Source: Nitrospirota bacterium (GTDB lineage Bacteria > Nitrospirota > Thermodesulfovibrionia > Thermodesulfovibrionales > JdFR-85). From it: a DNA stretch of 17,388 nucleotides. Position 1 is the first letter of the stretch, and every line of letters starts with the position of its first letter. Below are positions 6,088-14,152 of the stretch, in pieces. Where the stretch lies: positions 1 to 17,388 of the forward strand of contig QIJG01000022.1 in NCBI GenBank assembly GCA_003232715.1, given 5' to 3'. Both the position numbers and the translations under genes were made by a program. Below the pieces are notes generated by a model. That model was not told the origin of the DNA. It saw only the letters and a list, made by a program, of their open reading frames with translations, and did no database searches.

Positions 6088-7374
6088 TTACCGCCTGATA
6101 ACTATCTGTATGTCCATTACGTTTGTGCCGGTGGGTCCGGTTATAAAAAGTCCCCCAACCTGTTTAAAGAAATTATACGAGTCATTCTCTGCAAGGAACT
6201 TTTCAGGAGACAGGCCCATAGCCCTTGCCCTCGGTATTGTCTCTCCGTCCACAATTGCCCCTGCAGCGTCTGTGGGACCATCTGTGCCATCTGTTCCGGC
6301 AGACAGCAGGGAAAGTCCTTCAATTCCCGCTATCTCTATTGCAAAGGCAAGGGCAAACTCGATATTCCTCCCGCCTAATCCGCTGCCCCTGACGACCACT
6401 GTTGTCTCACCGCCCGAGACAAAACACGCCCTTTGCCTTTCCCCCCTCTTCATCACTTCCTTATAAAGCCATTTTGCAGCTTCTCTTGCCTCACCTGAGA
6501 GTGAATCCGTGATAATCTCTGCACTGTAGCCCAGGGCACCGGCCCCCTGCCTGGCGGCCTCAAGGGCAATCCTGTTACTGCCTATGATAATATTTTCAAC
6601 CCTGCTGAAGACTTTACCGTCAGTGGCAGGGGTATCCGGAATACGTTCCTCAATACCGTCCTCGATTATCTTTAAAACACCCTTTGGGGCCTTATCCATG
6701 AGATTATATCTCTTCAGGACATTGAGGGCATCGAGATAGGTAGTCTCATCCGGTACCGTGGGGCCTGAGGCTATCACATCAAGGCGGTCACCGATAACAT
6801 CGGAGAGGATAAGGGCTATTGTCCTTGACGGATAAAGGGTTTCAGCCAGCCTTCCACCCTTGACGGCGGATATATGTTTTCTCACTGTATTGAGCTCGAA
6901 TATATCCGCCCCGGCATTCAGAAGTAGACCTGTAATCTCCTGCTTCTCCTCAAGGCTGATACCCTCAAGAGGGCATACGAGTAACGCCGAGCCCCCTCCT
7001 GATATAAGGCATATATTTATATCATCAGCAGAAGATTCCCTTGCAACCGCCCTGATCTTTTCCGTCCCCTTAATCCCGTTTGTATCAGGTATAGGGTGTC
7101 CGGCCTCTATTATCCCGGTCTTTTTGAGGGTGACGGAGTGGTCGTATTTAGTTATAATAACGGACGTGGATATGAGACCCGCAAGGGTCTCCTCAGCTGC
7201 CTGAGCCATACGTGCCGAGGCCTTTCCAAAACCGAGGATATTCAGCCTGCCTGTTGGTCTGCCGATTGCGTCCCTGAAATCCGACAGCCTCTTCGCTGTT
7301 GCAAGGTACGGGTCTACGGCCCTGAGGGCATCAAAAAAGAGTCTTTCCGGATCCTTTCTGTAATTTAAAAACAT
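6088..7374 (-). CDS. gck: Glycerate 2-kinase (DUF4147/MOFRL family)
   Basis: This enzyme phosphorylates D-glycerate to 2-phosphoglycerate with ATP, feeding glycerate into glycolysis. The 428-residue protein has both family domains. The N-terminal domain carries GFGKAS (48-53) and SGGGSALL (125-132). The C-terminal MOFRL domain carries GGETTV and GTDGTDGPTDAAGA (from about 360). Older databases often label this family hydroxypyruvate reductase (TtuD), which is probably wrong for most members. It precedes the mpgP-like gene by 20 bases and is likely cotranscribed with it. That suggests glycosylglycerate turnover, since glycerate is the product of glycosylglycerate hydrolysis; this link is inference. 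Its promoter's -10 box lies five bases before the ATG. Confidence 0.9.
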   Translation of the reverse strand: MFLNYRKDPERLFFDALRAVDPYLATAKRLSDFRDAIGRPTGRLNILGFGKASARMAQAAEETLAGLISTSVIITKYDHSVTLKKTGIIEAGHPIPDTNGIKGTEKIRAVARESSADDINICLISGGGSALLVCPLEGISLEEKQEITGLLLNAGADIFELNTVRKHISAVKGGRLAETLYPSRTIALILSDVIGDRLDVIASGPTVPDETTYLDALNVLKRYNLMDKAPKGVLKIIEDGIEERIPDTPATDGKVFSRVENIIIGSNRIALEAARQGAGALGYSAEIITDSLSGEAREAAKWLYKEVMKRGERQRACFVSGGETTVVVRGSGLGGRNIEFALAFAIEIAGIEGLSLLSAGTDGTDGPTDAAGAIVDGETIPRARAMGLSPEKFLAENDSYNFFKQVGGLFITGPTGTNVMDIQIVIRR

Positions 7375-7379
7375 GCTCT

Positions 7380-7409
7380 ATTTTACACAGCCACCTTCAA
7401 AATACTCAA
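7380..7409 (-). promoter_or_regulatory. Promoter of the glycerate kinase-phosphatase operon
   Basis: On the minus strand TTGAGT (7409-7404) and TAAAAT (7385-7380) are 18 bases apart. Five bases then separate the -10 box from the ATG at 7374. No Shine-Dalgarno is evident beyond a weak AGAG inside those five bases, so the transcript is predicted to be leaderless. Confidence 0.5.
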
Positions 7410-7470
7410 ACTGTACCGGAGAACGTCATACCGTTCTGATACAGGCTCTCAAAACAAATAGTGACCCGAT

Positions 7471-7500
7471 TTCAAATTCCCATGACATAACTGCTATAAT
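7471..7500 (+). promoter_or_regulatory. Promoter of uppP (extended -10)
   Basis: TTCAAA (7471-7476) and TATAAT (7495-7500) are 18 bases apart, and TGC immediately before the -10 box gives an extended -10. The ATG of uppP is eight bases further on, with no ribosome binding site. It points away from the glycerate kinase promoter in the same 134-base gap. Confidence 0.6.
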
Positions 7501-7508
7501 TACAAATT

Positions 7509-8285
7509 ATGATCAAAGCAATAATACTTGGAATCGTACAGGGGCTTACAGAGTTTATTCCGGTAAGCAGCACTGCCCACTTGATATTGATCCCCCAGTT
7601 TTTTGGCTGGCATGGCGGTCTCGATACCCTGAGCTATGATATCGCGCTTCATGGCGGGACTCTGCTTGCCCTGCTGGTATATTTCAGAAAACAATGGCTG
7701 AGTCTTCTTACAGTAGAGAGGCCCCTGCTGCTAAAAATTATACTAGCCACAATTCCGGCTGGAGTTGCGGGTATTCTGTTTAAAGACGCAGTTGCAACAA
7801 CCCTGAGAAGCTCTTATGTAATAGCTGCCTCACTTGTAGTGGTTGGCATTGTCATGCTGATAGCTGAGAGGAAGAAGGGGCAAAGAAGTTTCTCCTCTAT
7901 AACGACAAAAGATGCCCTGGCAATAGGTCTTGCCCAGGCAGCAGCCCTGATCCCGGGGGTATCGAGGTCCGGCATAACCATATCCGCCGGCCTTTTCGGA
8001 GGGATTGAGAGAGAGGCATCTGCAAGGTTTTCCTTCCTGCTTTCAATGCCTGTTATTGCCGGAGCCATAGTTCTTGAAGGAATTCATGTACTGAAAAACC
8101 CGGTCAGCTATGACATGAGTCTCTTTGCAGCAGGCTTTATTGCCTCGGCTCTCACAGGCTTTATCACTATCAAATCCCTGCTCTGGTTCTTCAGACGATT
8201 CAGTCTTCGCACCTTTGTTTACTACAGGTTTGCCCTTGCTGCTATAATAGTTATCAGTTATTGCGTCTTTTGCAAAACTCTTTAA
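7509..8285 (+). CDS. uppP: Undecaprenyl-diphosphatase
   Basis: UppP (BacA) removes a phosphate from undecaprenyl pyrophosphate at the cytoplasmic membrane. It regenerates the lipid carrier for peptidoglycan and other envelope polymers, and extra copies give bacitracin resistance. The 258-residue protein is full length and very hydrophobic, with about seven to eight membrane segments. Both signature motifs are present: QGLTEFIPVSSTAHL (11-25, catalytic E15) and PGVSRSGIT (149-157, R153). The first ATG leaves the normal MIKAIILGIVQGLTEF N-terminus and starts eight bases after the -10 box, so the mRNA is probably leaderless. ftsK follows after 17 bases and may be cotranscribed. Confidence 0.97.
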   Translation: MIKAIILGIVQGLTEFIPVSSTAHLILIPQFFGWHGGLDTLSYDIALHGGTLLALLVYFRKQWLSLLTVERPLLLKIILATIPAGVAGILFKDAVATTLRSSYVIAASLVVVGIVMLIAERKKGQRSFSSITTKDALAIGLAQAAALIPGVSRSGITISAGLFGGIEREASARFSFLLSMPVIAGAIVLEGIHVLKNPVSYDMSLFAAGFIASALTGFITIKSLLWFFRRFSLRTFVYYRFALAAIIVISYCVFCKTL

Positions 8286-8302
8286 ATCACTGATTGCTAA
8301 CC

Positions 8303-10270
8303 ATGGCTGAGGGAATAAGAAGAATAAAAGAAGAAGTGGCGGGTCTTGTAGTGACCCTCTTCAGTGTATATATTACACTGAGCCTCTACAGTTACTCAAA
8401 GTGGGACCCGTCTTTCTTCACTCACAGCAGGGGTCCTGCAAAGAACTATGGCGGGGTCATCGGGTCTTATCTCTCGGATACCATGCTCAGCCTTTTAGGT
8501 TATATCTCCTACCTCATTCCATTTTTCCTTATATTCTATGGTATCAAGAGGTTGCTGGGCAAGGCAAAGAGAAAGGAACTGCTCATAGGGCTTCTACTAT
8601 TTGTAATATCCATTCCTGTTCTCCTTTCCCTTATCTCAAAGACCTTCGATATAAACAAGATGATCTACGGGGGGTTATGGGGAGATGAGGCATCCGTGAT
8701 ACTTAGAATGTTCCTCTCATTACCCGGGGCCTATATCTTCACTCTCTCGGTTTTCTTCTCTTCCATCATCATAATGAGTCCTGTTTCTACCTCTGATGTA
8801 TTAAGAAAAGTCTTTGAAAACAAAAAGGATACACCTGAGCCGGTCAGGAAGATAAAGGTAGTGGAAGAGCCTGCTCAACCGATGATCAAACCTATGCCCA
8901 AACAGGACGGGGTGCAGGGGAAAAAATCCGGGCAATTACCGGATATGATTCCCCGTAAAGCAGGGGCATATATCATCCCACCGCTGCAACTTCTGAGCAC
9001 TTACGAGACTGTTGCAAAACCGGGAAAGGAAGAGCTCTTTGAGCGGGCACACCTCCTTGAAGAGAAACTCTCTGATTTCAAGGTAACCGGCAAGATCACG
9101 CGGGTCCATCCCGGCCCTGTTGTCACCATGTACGAGTTTGAACCCTCACCCGGAATAAAGATAAGCAAGATCGTCTCTTTGTCGGATGACCTCGGAAGGG
9201 CTCTGGGCGGACTCAGTATAAGGATTGCACCCATACCGGGGAAAACACCGCTCGGCATAGAGGTCCCCAACAAACAGATGGGAATAGTCCCACTGAAGGA
9301 GATAATAGGCTCGGGGAATTTCTTAAAAAGCCAATCAAGACTGACTATTGCACTGGGAAAGGATATCTACGGAAGGCCCATAGTCGCTGACCTTGCCCGG
9401 ATGCCCCACCTCCTTGTGGCCGGCACAACAGGTTCAGGCAAGAGTGTTTCCATTAACTCCATGATTATGAGCATCCTCTTCAAGTCCACGCCAAAAGAGG
9501 TGAAGATGTTGATGATAGACCCAAAACTGCTCGAGCTCTCCACCTATGACGGAATCCCGCACCTGGTCACCCCGGTCGTCACAAACCCGAAAGAGGCGAC
9601 ACTGGCACTGAAAAAGATGGTTCTGGAGATGGAACGGAGATACAGGCTCATTGCAGAGCAGGGGGCAAGAAATCTGGACAATTTCAATCGTCAGGTTCCC
9701 GAAGAAGAACGGCTTCCCTACATCATTGTTATAATAGATGAGCTTGCCGACCTGATGTTTACCGCCTCCAAGGAGGTCGAGGATTCCATTGTCCGTCTTG
9801 CACAGATGGCAAGGGCCTCGGGCATCCATCTAATACTTGCCACACAGAGGCCGTCCGTGGATGTTATCACCGGGATTATCAAGGCAAACTTTCCAACCAG
9901 GATAGCCTTTCAGGTAACTACAAAGGTAGACTCAAGGACAATACTGGATGCCCAGGGGGCTGAACAACTCATCGGCAAGGGTGATATGCTCTTTATGGCT
10001 ACAGGTGCAAGGCTTACCCGGCTGCACGGTGCATATGTATCTGAAGACGAGGTAAGGTCTGTCACCTCCTTCATAAAGGCACAGGGAGAACCGGATTTTT
10101 CAATGTTTGATGCAATCCAGCTTGAGGTGGCTGAGAGGACTGAGGAAGAAGCTGCCGAGGGAGACGAACTCTATCAGCAGGTGATAGATCATGCCGAGAC
10201 CATGGGCGAGGTCTCAATATCGTCGATTCAGCGGAGGTTCAAGATAGGCTATAACAAGAAGGCTTTGTAG
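8303..10270 (+). CDS. ftsK: FtsK/SpoIIIE DNA translocase with broken gamma domain
   Basis: FtsK is a septum-anchored hexameric motor that pumps chromosome DNA and activates XerCD recombination at dif. The 655-residue protein starts with about four membrane segments (roughly 10-30, 60-80, 93-113, 135-160), then a short linker (about 165-230). The RecA-like motor follows, with Walker A GTTGSGKS (374-381) and Walker B IIVIIDELADL (about 474-484). The C-terminal gamma winged helix begins normally (ELYQQVIDHAETMGEVSISSIQRRFKIGYN). It stops five residues later, losing the recognition helix and wing. The expected tail is present in another frame just beyond, so an indel is likely. The ATG at 8303 was chosen over an in-frame TTG at 8294; neither has a good ribosome site. 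uppP lies 17 bases upstream. Confidence 0.93.
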   Translation: MAEGIRRIKEEVAGLVVTLFSVYITLSLYSYSKWDPSFFTHSRGPAKNYGGVIGSYLSDTMLSLLGYISYLIPFFLIFYGIKRLLGKAKRKELLIGLLLFVISIPVLLSLISKTFDINKMIYGGLWGDEASVILRMFLSLPGAYIFTLSVFFSSIIIMSPVSTSDVLRKVFENKKDTPEPVRKIKVVEEPAQPMIKPMPKQDGVQGKKSGQLPDMIPRKAGAYIIPPLQLLSTYETVAKPGKEELFERAHLLEEKLSDFKVTGKITRVHPGPVVTMYEFEPSPGIKISKIVSLSDDLGRALGGLSIRIAPIPGKTPLGIEVPNKQMGIVPLKEIIGSGNFLKSQSRLTIALGKDIYGRPIVADLARMPHLLVAGTTGSGKSVSINSMIMSILFKSTPKEVKMLMIDPKLLELSTYDGIPHLVTPVVTNPKEATLALKKMVLEMERRYRLIAEQGARNLDNFNRQVPEEERLPYIIVIIDELADLMFTASKEVEDSIVRLAQMARASGIHLILATQRPSVDVITGIIKANFPTRIAFQVTTKVDSRTILDAQGAEQLIGKGDMLFMATGARLTRLHGAYVSEDEVRSVTSFIKAQGEPDFSMFDAIQLEVAERTEEEAAEGDELYQQVIDHAETMGEVSISSIQRRFKIGYNKKAL

Positions 10271-10320
10271 GCCCGCCGAGGGGGGCGGGAAAACCGAGGG
10301 ATTTTATAAGAAGGGGTTAA
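10261..10320 (+). pseudogene. Out-of-frame remnant of the FtsK gamma-domain tail
   Basis: Read from G10261, 19 codons then TAA give GFVGPPRGAGKPRDFIRRG. This is what the end of an FtsK gamma domain normally looks like (G-I/F-V-G-P-...-G-S-K-P-R-E-V-L). Family members have about 12 residues (36 nt) between the YN of the recognition helix and this glycine. Here there are only five bases (10256-10260). About 31 nt therefore seem to be missing, which breaks the frame and creates the early stop at 10268. Confidence 0.75.
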
Positions 10321-10329
10321 ACCCTTCTT
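10272..10329 (+). terminator. Two hairpins downstream of ftsK
   Basis: CCCGCC (10272-10277) pairs with GGCGGG (10284-10289), a 6-bp GC stem followed by AAAA. AAGAAGGG (10308-10315) pairs with CCCTTCTT (10322-10329), an 8-bp stem with a 6-base loop. Neither has a clear following T-run. The first lies inside the out-of-frame ftsK tail, so it may be coding-derived. A termination role is possible but weak. The rest of the gap up to 10478 holds only a candidate promoter. Confidence 0.3.
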
Positions 10330-10392
10330 CCTCGTAACACGATTTCAACCATACACTGAAGGTATGCCATGAAGGGGTAGGTATTTTCGCTG

Positions 10393-10422
10393 TTGCATTT
10401 TGCCTCATTATTGTTCTATGAT
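10393..10422 (+). promoter_or_regulatory. Candidate promoter of the glycosyltransferase gene
   Basis: TTGCAT (10393-10398) and TATGAT (10417-10422) are separated by 18 bases. The predicted start leaves a leader of about 50 bases before the ATG at 10479. No Shine-Dalgarno is obvious in that leader. Confidence 0.4.
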
Positions 10423-10478
10423 TAGTAACCAACAATTTCTTCTCATTAATTCCTCACCATTCTCATAATAAAGCTGAC

Positions 10479-11735
10479 ATGGTAATAAAAGCACGAGATA
10501 AAAGACTGACTGTGTTGCACGTGGCAACTCTTAACCAGCCTATAAGGCCGGACCTTGGTTATGGTCCCATTGAAACGATTATTTATAATATCGACAAGGG
10601 ACTCCATGCCTTGGGTCACCGGTCGATTGTTGCCTGTTCGGGTGATTCCGGAGTTGCCGGTGAGCATTATGTGACCATTGAGAAAAGCATGGGTAACTAT
10701 TGGAGCGAAGACAATCCGGGAAAACGCAAAACCCTGAACATGCACCTTTCAAAGGTGGTAGACAGGATAAGGATGGGCGATATTGACGTCATCCACACGC
10801 ATGATCTGAAGACCGTTGAGTACATTTATGACGCTGCATCGAGCATGCATGTGCCAATCGTGATGACCCTTCACGTGGCTGCAAAAAGCTATCTGGTGGA
10901 AGGAGCTTTCAGGCGCTGGTGTAAGCCCATGTCATCTCCACAGGTGTATTGTATCCCGATAAGCGAATATCAGAAACAGGACTATACCGGGCTGAAGACC
11001 GGGAAGGTTGTATACCATGGAATTGAAGTGGAAAGATACCCGGTCAAAAGGAATCCAGACAAGGAAAGCTATTTATTCACTATCGGCAGGGTAACCCGTG
11101 ACAAGGGACAGGATAAGGCCATAGAGGTTGCCAGGAAAACAGGCTCTAAACTTATCATTGCAGGCTGTGTCCAGGACAAAGCCGCAGACAGGGAGTTTTT
11201 TGAGGAGTTGAAGGGTTCCATCGACCTGTTTGTTGATATCGGCAAACAGCCCGTTAATGGTGACTATTTTGAAGATGTGATAAAACCGTTACTGGACTGT
11301 GACAAGCAGATTATTTACATCGGAGAGGTCGGCAGCGAGTACAAGAAACAATGGTACCGGCATGCACGGGCCACTTTGTTCCCCATACAATGGGGGGAGC
11401 CGTTCGGACTTGTCCTGATCGAGTCCATGGCATGCGGCACACCGGTTATAGCATTTACCCGGGGTGCAGTTCCGGAGATAATAGCGGATGGGGAAACTGG
11501 ATTTATCGTGGATTCTCTGAGTGCCATGATTGAGGCAGTTGACCGTATCGATGGTATTGATCCTCATGAATGCCGGAGACATGTGCAGAATCATTTCTCC
11601 ATAGCAAGTATGGCATATAAATATTCAGAGCTATATCAACAGATAGTCATTGACCATAAAAGATCATACAGTTACAGGCAGCTGTTAATCGACTACTTTC
11701 CGAAATCTCTCCCACTTGGCATTATGGCCACATAA
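10479..11735 (+). CDS. Glycosyltransferase family 4 (GT-B fold)
   Basis: The protein transfers a sugar from an activated donor by a retaining mechanism; donor and acceptor are not identifiable. The 418-residue protein has the two-lobed GT-B layout. An N-terminal acceptor lobe contains the GYGPIE loop (about 27-32) and DVIHTHD. A C-terminal donor lobe contains the TIGRVTRDKGQDKAIEVA segment. The EX7E motif is E307 and E315 (EPFGLVLIE), followed by SMACGTPVIAFTRGAVPEII. There is no signal peptide or membrane segment, so it acts in the cytoplasm. It lacks the GT55/GT81 features expected of mannosyl- or glucosyl-phosphoglycerate synthases as far as I can judge by eye. The GH15 gene starts eight bases after its stop, so the two probably share an mRNA and a substrate pathway. 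Confidence 0.88.
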   Translation: MVIKARDKRLTVLHVATLNQPIRPDLGYGPIETIIYNIDKGLHALGHRSIVACSGDSGVAGEHYVTIEKSMGNYWSEDNPGKRKTLNMHLSKVVDRIRMGDIDVIHTHDLKTVEYIYDAASSMHVPIVMTLHVAAKSYLVEGAFRRWCKPMSSPQVYCIPISEYQKQDYTGLKTGKVVYHGIEVERYPVKRNPDKESYLFTIGRVTRDKGQDKAIEVARKTGSKLIIAGCVQDKAADREFFEELKGSIDLFVDIGKQPVNGDYFEDVIKPLLDCDKQIIYIGEVGSEYKKQWYRHARATLFPIQWGEPFGLVLIESMACGTPVIAFTRGAVPEIIADGETGFIVDSLSAMIEAVDRIDGIDPHECRRHVQNHFSIASMAYKYSELYQQIVIDHKRSYSYRQLLIDYFPKSLPLGIMAT

Positions 11736-11742
11736 AAGAGCC

Positions 11743-13704
11743 ATGCCCAAAGACATTCCCGTAAGCAACGGTAATCTTCTTTTCAACTTTGACTCCGATT
11801 ATCGTATCCGCGATGTGTACTTCCCTTTAATCGGCCAGGAGAACCACTCAAGAGGAAATCCCTTCCATTTTGGGGTGTGGGTGGATGGACGCTGCTCATG
11901 GATGGGTCCGGAATGGGAAAAGAACCTGCGATATCATGATAACAGCCTTGTTACCAATGTAGTGCTGAGAAACACGGCAATAGGGATAGAACTGCATTGC
12001 CATGATGTGGTTGACATAGACCTGAACGTATATATGAAAAAGGTTGAGGTGAAGAACCTGCAAGGTAAGGAGCGTCACGTAAGGCTCTTTTTCAGCCACG
12101 ACTTTCACCTTTACGGCAATGATATAGGTGATACGGCTTATTTTGATCCGCGAACACGTTCAATCATACACTATAAAGCCAACCGCTACTTTCTCATTAG
12201 TTGTTCCGGGACCGGAAAGCCCGGTGTGACTTACTATGCCTGCGGAGACAAGGAGGTGGGTGGAAGGGAAGGAACATGGAGAGATGCCGAGGACGGTAAA
12301 CTCAGCGGGAACCCGATCTCCTGGGGCTCTGCCGATTCAACAATAGGAATATGGCTGAACCTGTCCCCCGGCTGGAAGGCAGAGTGTTTTTACTGGATTG
12401 CAGCAGGCAAGCATTACAATGAGGTTGCCCAACTCAACCGGGATGTAATTGAGAAGACGCCTCAAAGACTGATCAAACGGTCATCGGATTACTGGAAAGC
12501 ATGGGTGCAAAAAGAGGCCAGATCATTTGGAGACCTGCCCAAAACAGTCACCGAGATTTTCAACATAAGCCTTCTAATTTTAAGAACACAGATCGACAAC
12601 CGTGGAGCTATAATAGCTGCAAACGACTCTGATATAGTCCGTTTTGGAAGAGATACATATTCTTATATGTGGGGCCGCGATGGGGCCTTTGTAGCCGCTG
12701 CCCTGGCAAAGGCGGGATACTTGAATGTGTGTATGAAATTTTTCGACTTCTGCTCCCGTGTTCTGTCAGAGGAAGGATACCTTTACCAGCATTATAATCC
12801 TGATAAATCACTGGCAAGTAACTGGCACCCATGGTTAGTAGATGGAAAAGAGGTGCTTCCCATACAGGAAGACTCAACAGCTTTGATTCTCTGGGCGCTC
12901 TGGATACATTATCAGAGATCGAAAGACATAGAATTCATCAGGCCTTTCTACAATAAATTCATAAAAAAGTCAGCGGACTTTCTTGTAACGTACCGGGATC
13001 CCGAAACCCTGTTGCCTATACCTTCCTATGATCTCTGGGAAGAGCGTTACGGGGTGCACTCCTTTACCGTTGCAGCGGTGATTGCGGGGCTAAGGGCAGC
13101 GGCAAATTTTGCGAGACTCTTTCAGGATACCTCCCTGGCCGAAGAATATGAGACTGTAGCCGAACAAATGAAGGAAGGGCTTGTCATGCATCTGTATCAC
13201 CCCGGACTGAAGAGATATGCCCGCTCAGGTTACAGGAAGGACAAGGGCTATGAACTTGATGAAGTGATTGACGTCAGTCTGATGGGGCTCGCTACTCTGG
13301 GGGCATTGCCCCATGACGACCCACGGATGGTCGAAACAATGAAGGCGATACGCCGGCAATTATGGCTCAAAACTCCGATTGAAGGTTGTGCCCGATACCA
13401 GAATGACATCTATCAACTATCGGATGATAGCCCAAAGGGCATCCCCGGCAATCCATGGTTTATCTCAACGCTCTGGTTAGGGGAGTACTTTATCGCTCGT
13501 GCTGACAACCTCGAGGAACTTCACGAAGCCCTTCCTTACCTTGAATGGTGCGGAAAGAATGCGCTTCCTTCCGGTGTGCTTGCCGAGCAGGTACACCCTC
13601 TAACCGGCTCTCCCCTCTCGGTTTCACCACTCACATGGAGCCATTCCGCCTTCGTGTGGGTAGTCCTGCAATACACTGAAAAGTTCAACTCGTTAAAAAA
13701 ATAA
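11743..13704 (+). CDS. Glycoside hydrolase family 15 (glucoamylase-like)
   Basis: GH15 enzymes release glucose from the non-reducing end of alpha-glucans or oligosaccharides, or act on trehalose or glucodextran, with inversion. The 653-residue protein has an N-terminal beta-sandwich domain (about 1-250, PVSNGNLLFNFDSDY...VWVDGRCSW). A C-terminal (alpha/alpha)6 barrel carries YMWGRDGAF, the probable general acid in SYDLWEERYG (E433/E434) and the probable base in LAEQVHPLTG (E615). No signal peptide is seen, so it is likely cytoplasmic. I start at the ATG at 11743 because M-P-x-D-I-P-V-x-N-G is the usual N-terminus. An in-frame ATG at 11716 would overlap the glycosyltransferase gene by 20 bases. 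Pairing with a GT4 gene suggests making and trimming of the same glycoside; the substrate is unknown. Confidence 0.9.
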   Translation: MPKDIPVSNGNLLFNFDSDYRIRDVYFPLIGQENHSRGNPFHFGVWVDGRCSWMGPEWEKNLRYHDNSLVTNVVLRNTAIGIELHCHDVVDIDLNVYMKKVEVKNLQGKERHVRLFFSHDFHLYGNDIGDTAYFDPRTRSIIHYKANRYFLISCSGTGKPGVTYYACGDKEVGGREGTWRDAEDGKLSGNPISWGSADSTIGIWLNLSPGWKAECFYWIAAGKHYNEVAQLNRDVIEKTPQRLIKRSSDYWKAWVQKEARSFGDLPKTVTEIFNISLLILRTQIDNRGAIIAANDSDIVRFGRDTYSYMWGRDGAFVAAALAKAGYLNVCMKFFDFCSRVLSEEGYLYQHYNPDKSLASNWHPWLVDGKEVLPIQEDSTALILWALWIHYQRSKDIEFIRPFYNKFIKKSADFLVTYRDPETLLPIPSYDLWEERYGVHSFTVAAVIAGLRAAANFARLFQDTSLAEEYETVAEQMKEGLVMHLYHPGLKRYARSGYRKDKGYELDEVIDVSLMGLATLGALPHDDPRMVETMKAIRRQLWLKTPIEGCARYQNDIYQLSDDSPKGIPGNPWFISTLWLGEYFIARADNLEELHEALPYLEWCGKNALPSGVLAEQVHPLTGSPLSVSPLTWSHSAFVWVVLQYTEKFNSLKK

Positions 13705-14152
13705 AGCGGCAGGTCTCAACATTTTCAACCATTCCCACTTCTTGCTTGAGGCAACGATACTGTTTCGTCGAATTTCGTAGTAGGATGTCCCGCAAGCTCT
13801 CGAAAAAAACAAATCTCCTCCTCCAACTTTAGTGAAGGGTGGGGTAGGGGGGATTTTAGAATTGAATTTTAACCGTTTGCCGTGAAGTGTGAACTTGACA
13901 ATTCCTGAAGCAATTTCAGCAATTGAGAGATTTTGTATAATGAGTTTTTATCTGCCTGTTCAGATGGCAGACAGGTGACAGGTGAAATATCAAACATGGT
14001 AGATATCCGGAAAAAATCCGTTGCCCCCGCCTGCCCGTTGATTGTTATGGTTGACCATTTTTTATGGTGATTTTGGTATTATACAGCAAACTCTATAATA
14101 CTATTTACTTCACGTTATTTTTTGTAATTATCGCCTTTAAAAGGTGAATTAT
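13705..14152. other. Intergenic stretch with repeats, no gene
   Basis: No credible coding region is seen in these 448 bases. The contents are: a hairpin repeat (13811-13856); a perfect TATAAT (13936-13941) without a matching -35; TCTGCC/GGCAGA arms (13951-13956 and 13966-13971); and a directly repeated GACAGGT (13970-13983). ATGGT-TG-ACCAT (14047-14058) is a 5+5 dyad that overlaps a TTGACC. TATTAT (14077-14082) and TATAAT (14094-14099) are candidate -10 boxes for the ATPase gene. No -35/-10 pair has ideal spacing. It marks the boundary between the carbohydrate genes and the accessory block. Confidence 0.6.
13811..13856. repeat. Pyrimidine/purine hairpin repeat
   Basis: AAATCTCCTC (13811-13820) can pair with GGGGGGATTT (13847-13856) over ten positions, three of them G-T. 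The arms resemble the AAATC(C/T)CCC...GGGGGATTT intergenic hairpins found in many environmental genomes (general knowledge). It may terminate the GH15 transcript, since TTTTAG follows the right arm. Confidence 0.45.

Noticed and set aside
7373..7639. 88-codon plus-strand frame over the uppP start
   Set aside because: It overlaps both divergent promoters and the conserved N-terminal motif of uppP in another frame.
8294..8305. TTG start for ftsK three codons upstream
   Set aside because: It has no better ribosome site than the ATG at 8303 and adds only M-L-T. ATG is preferred, though the difference cannot be proved from sequence.
9434..9829. 131-codon minus-strand frame
   Set aside because: It is antisense to the Walker A-Walker B core of ftsK, and its composition follows from the complementary strand.
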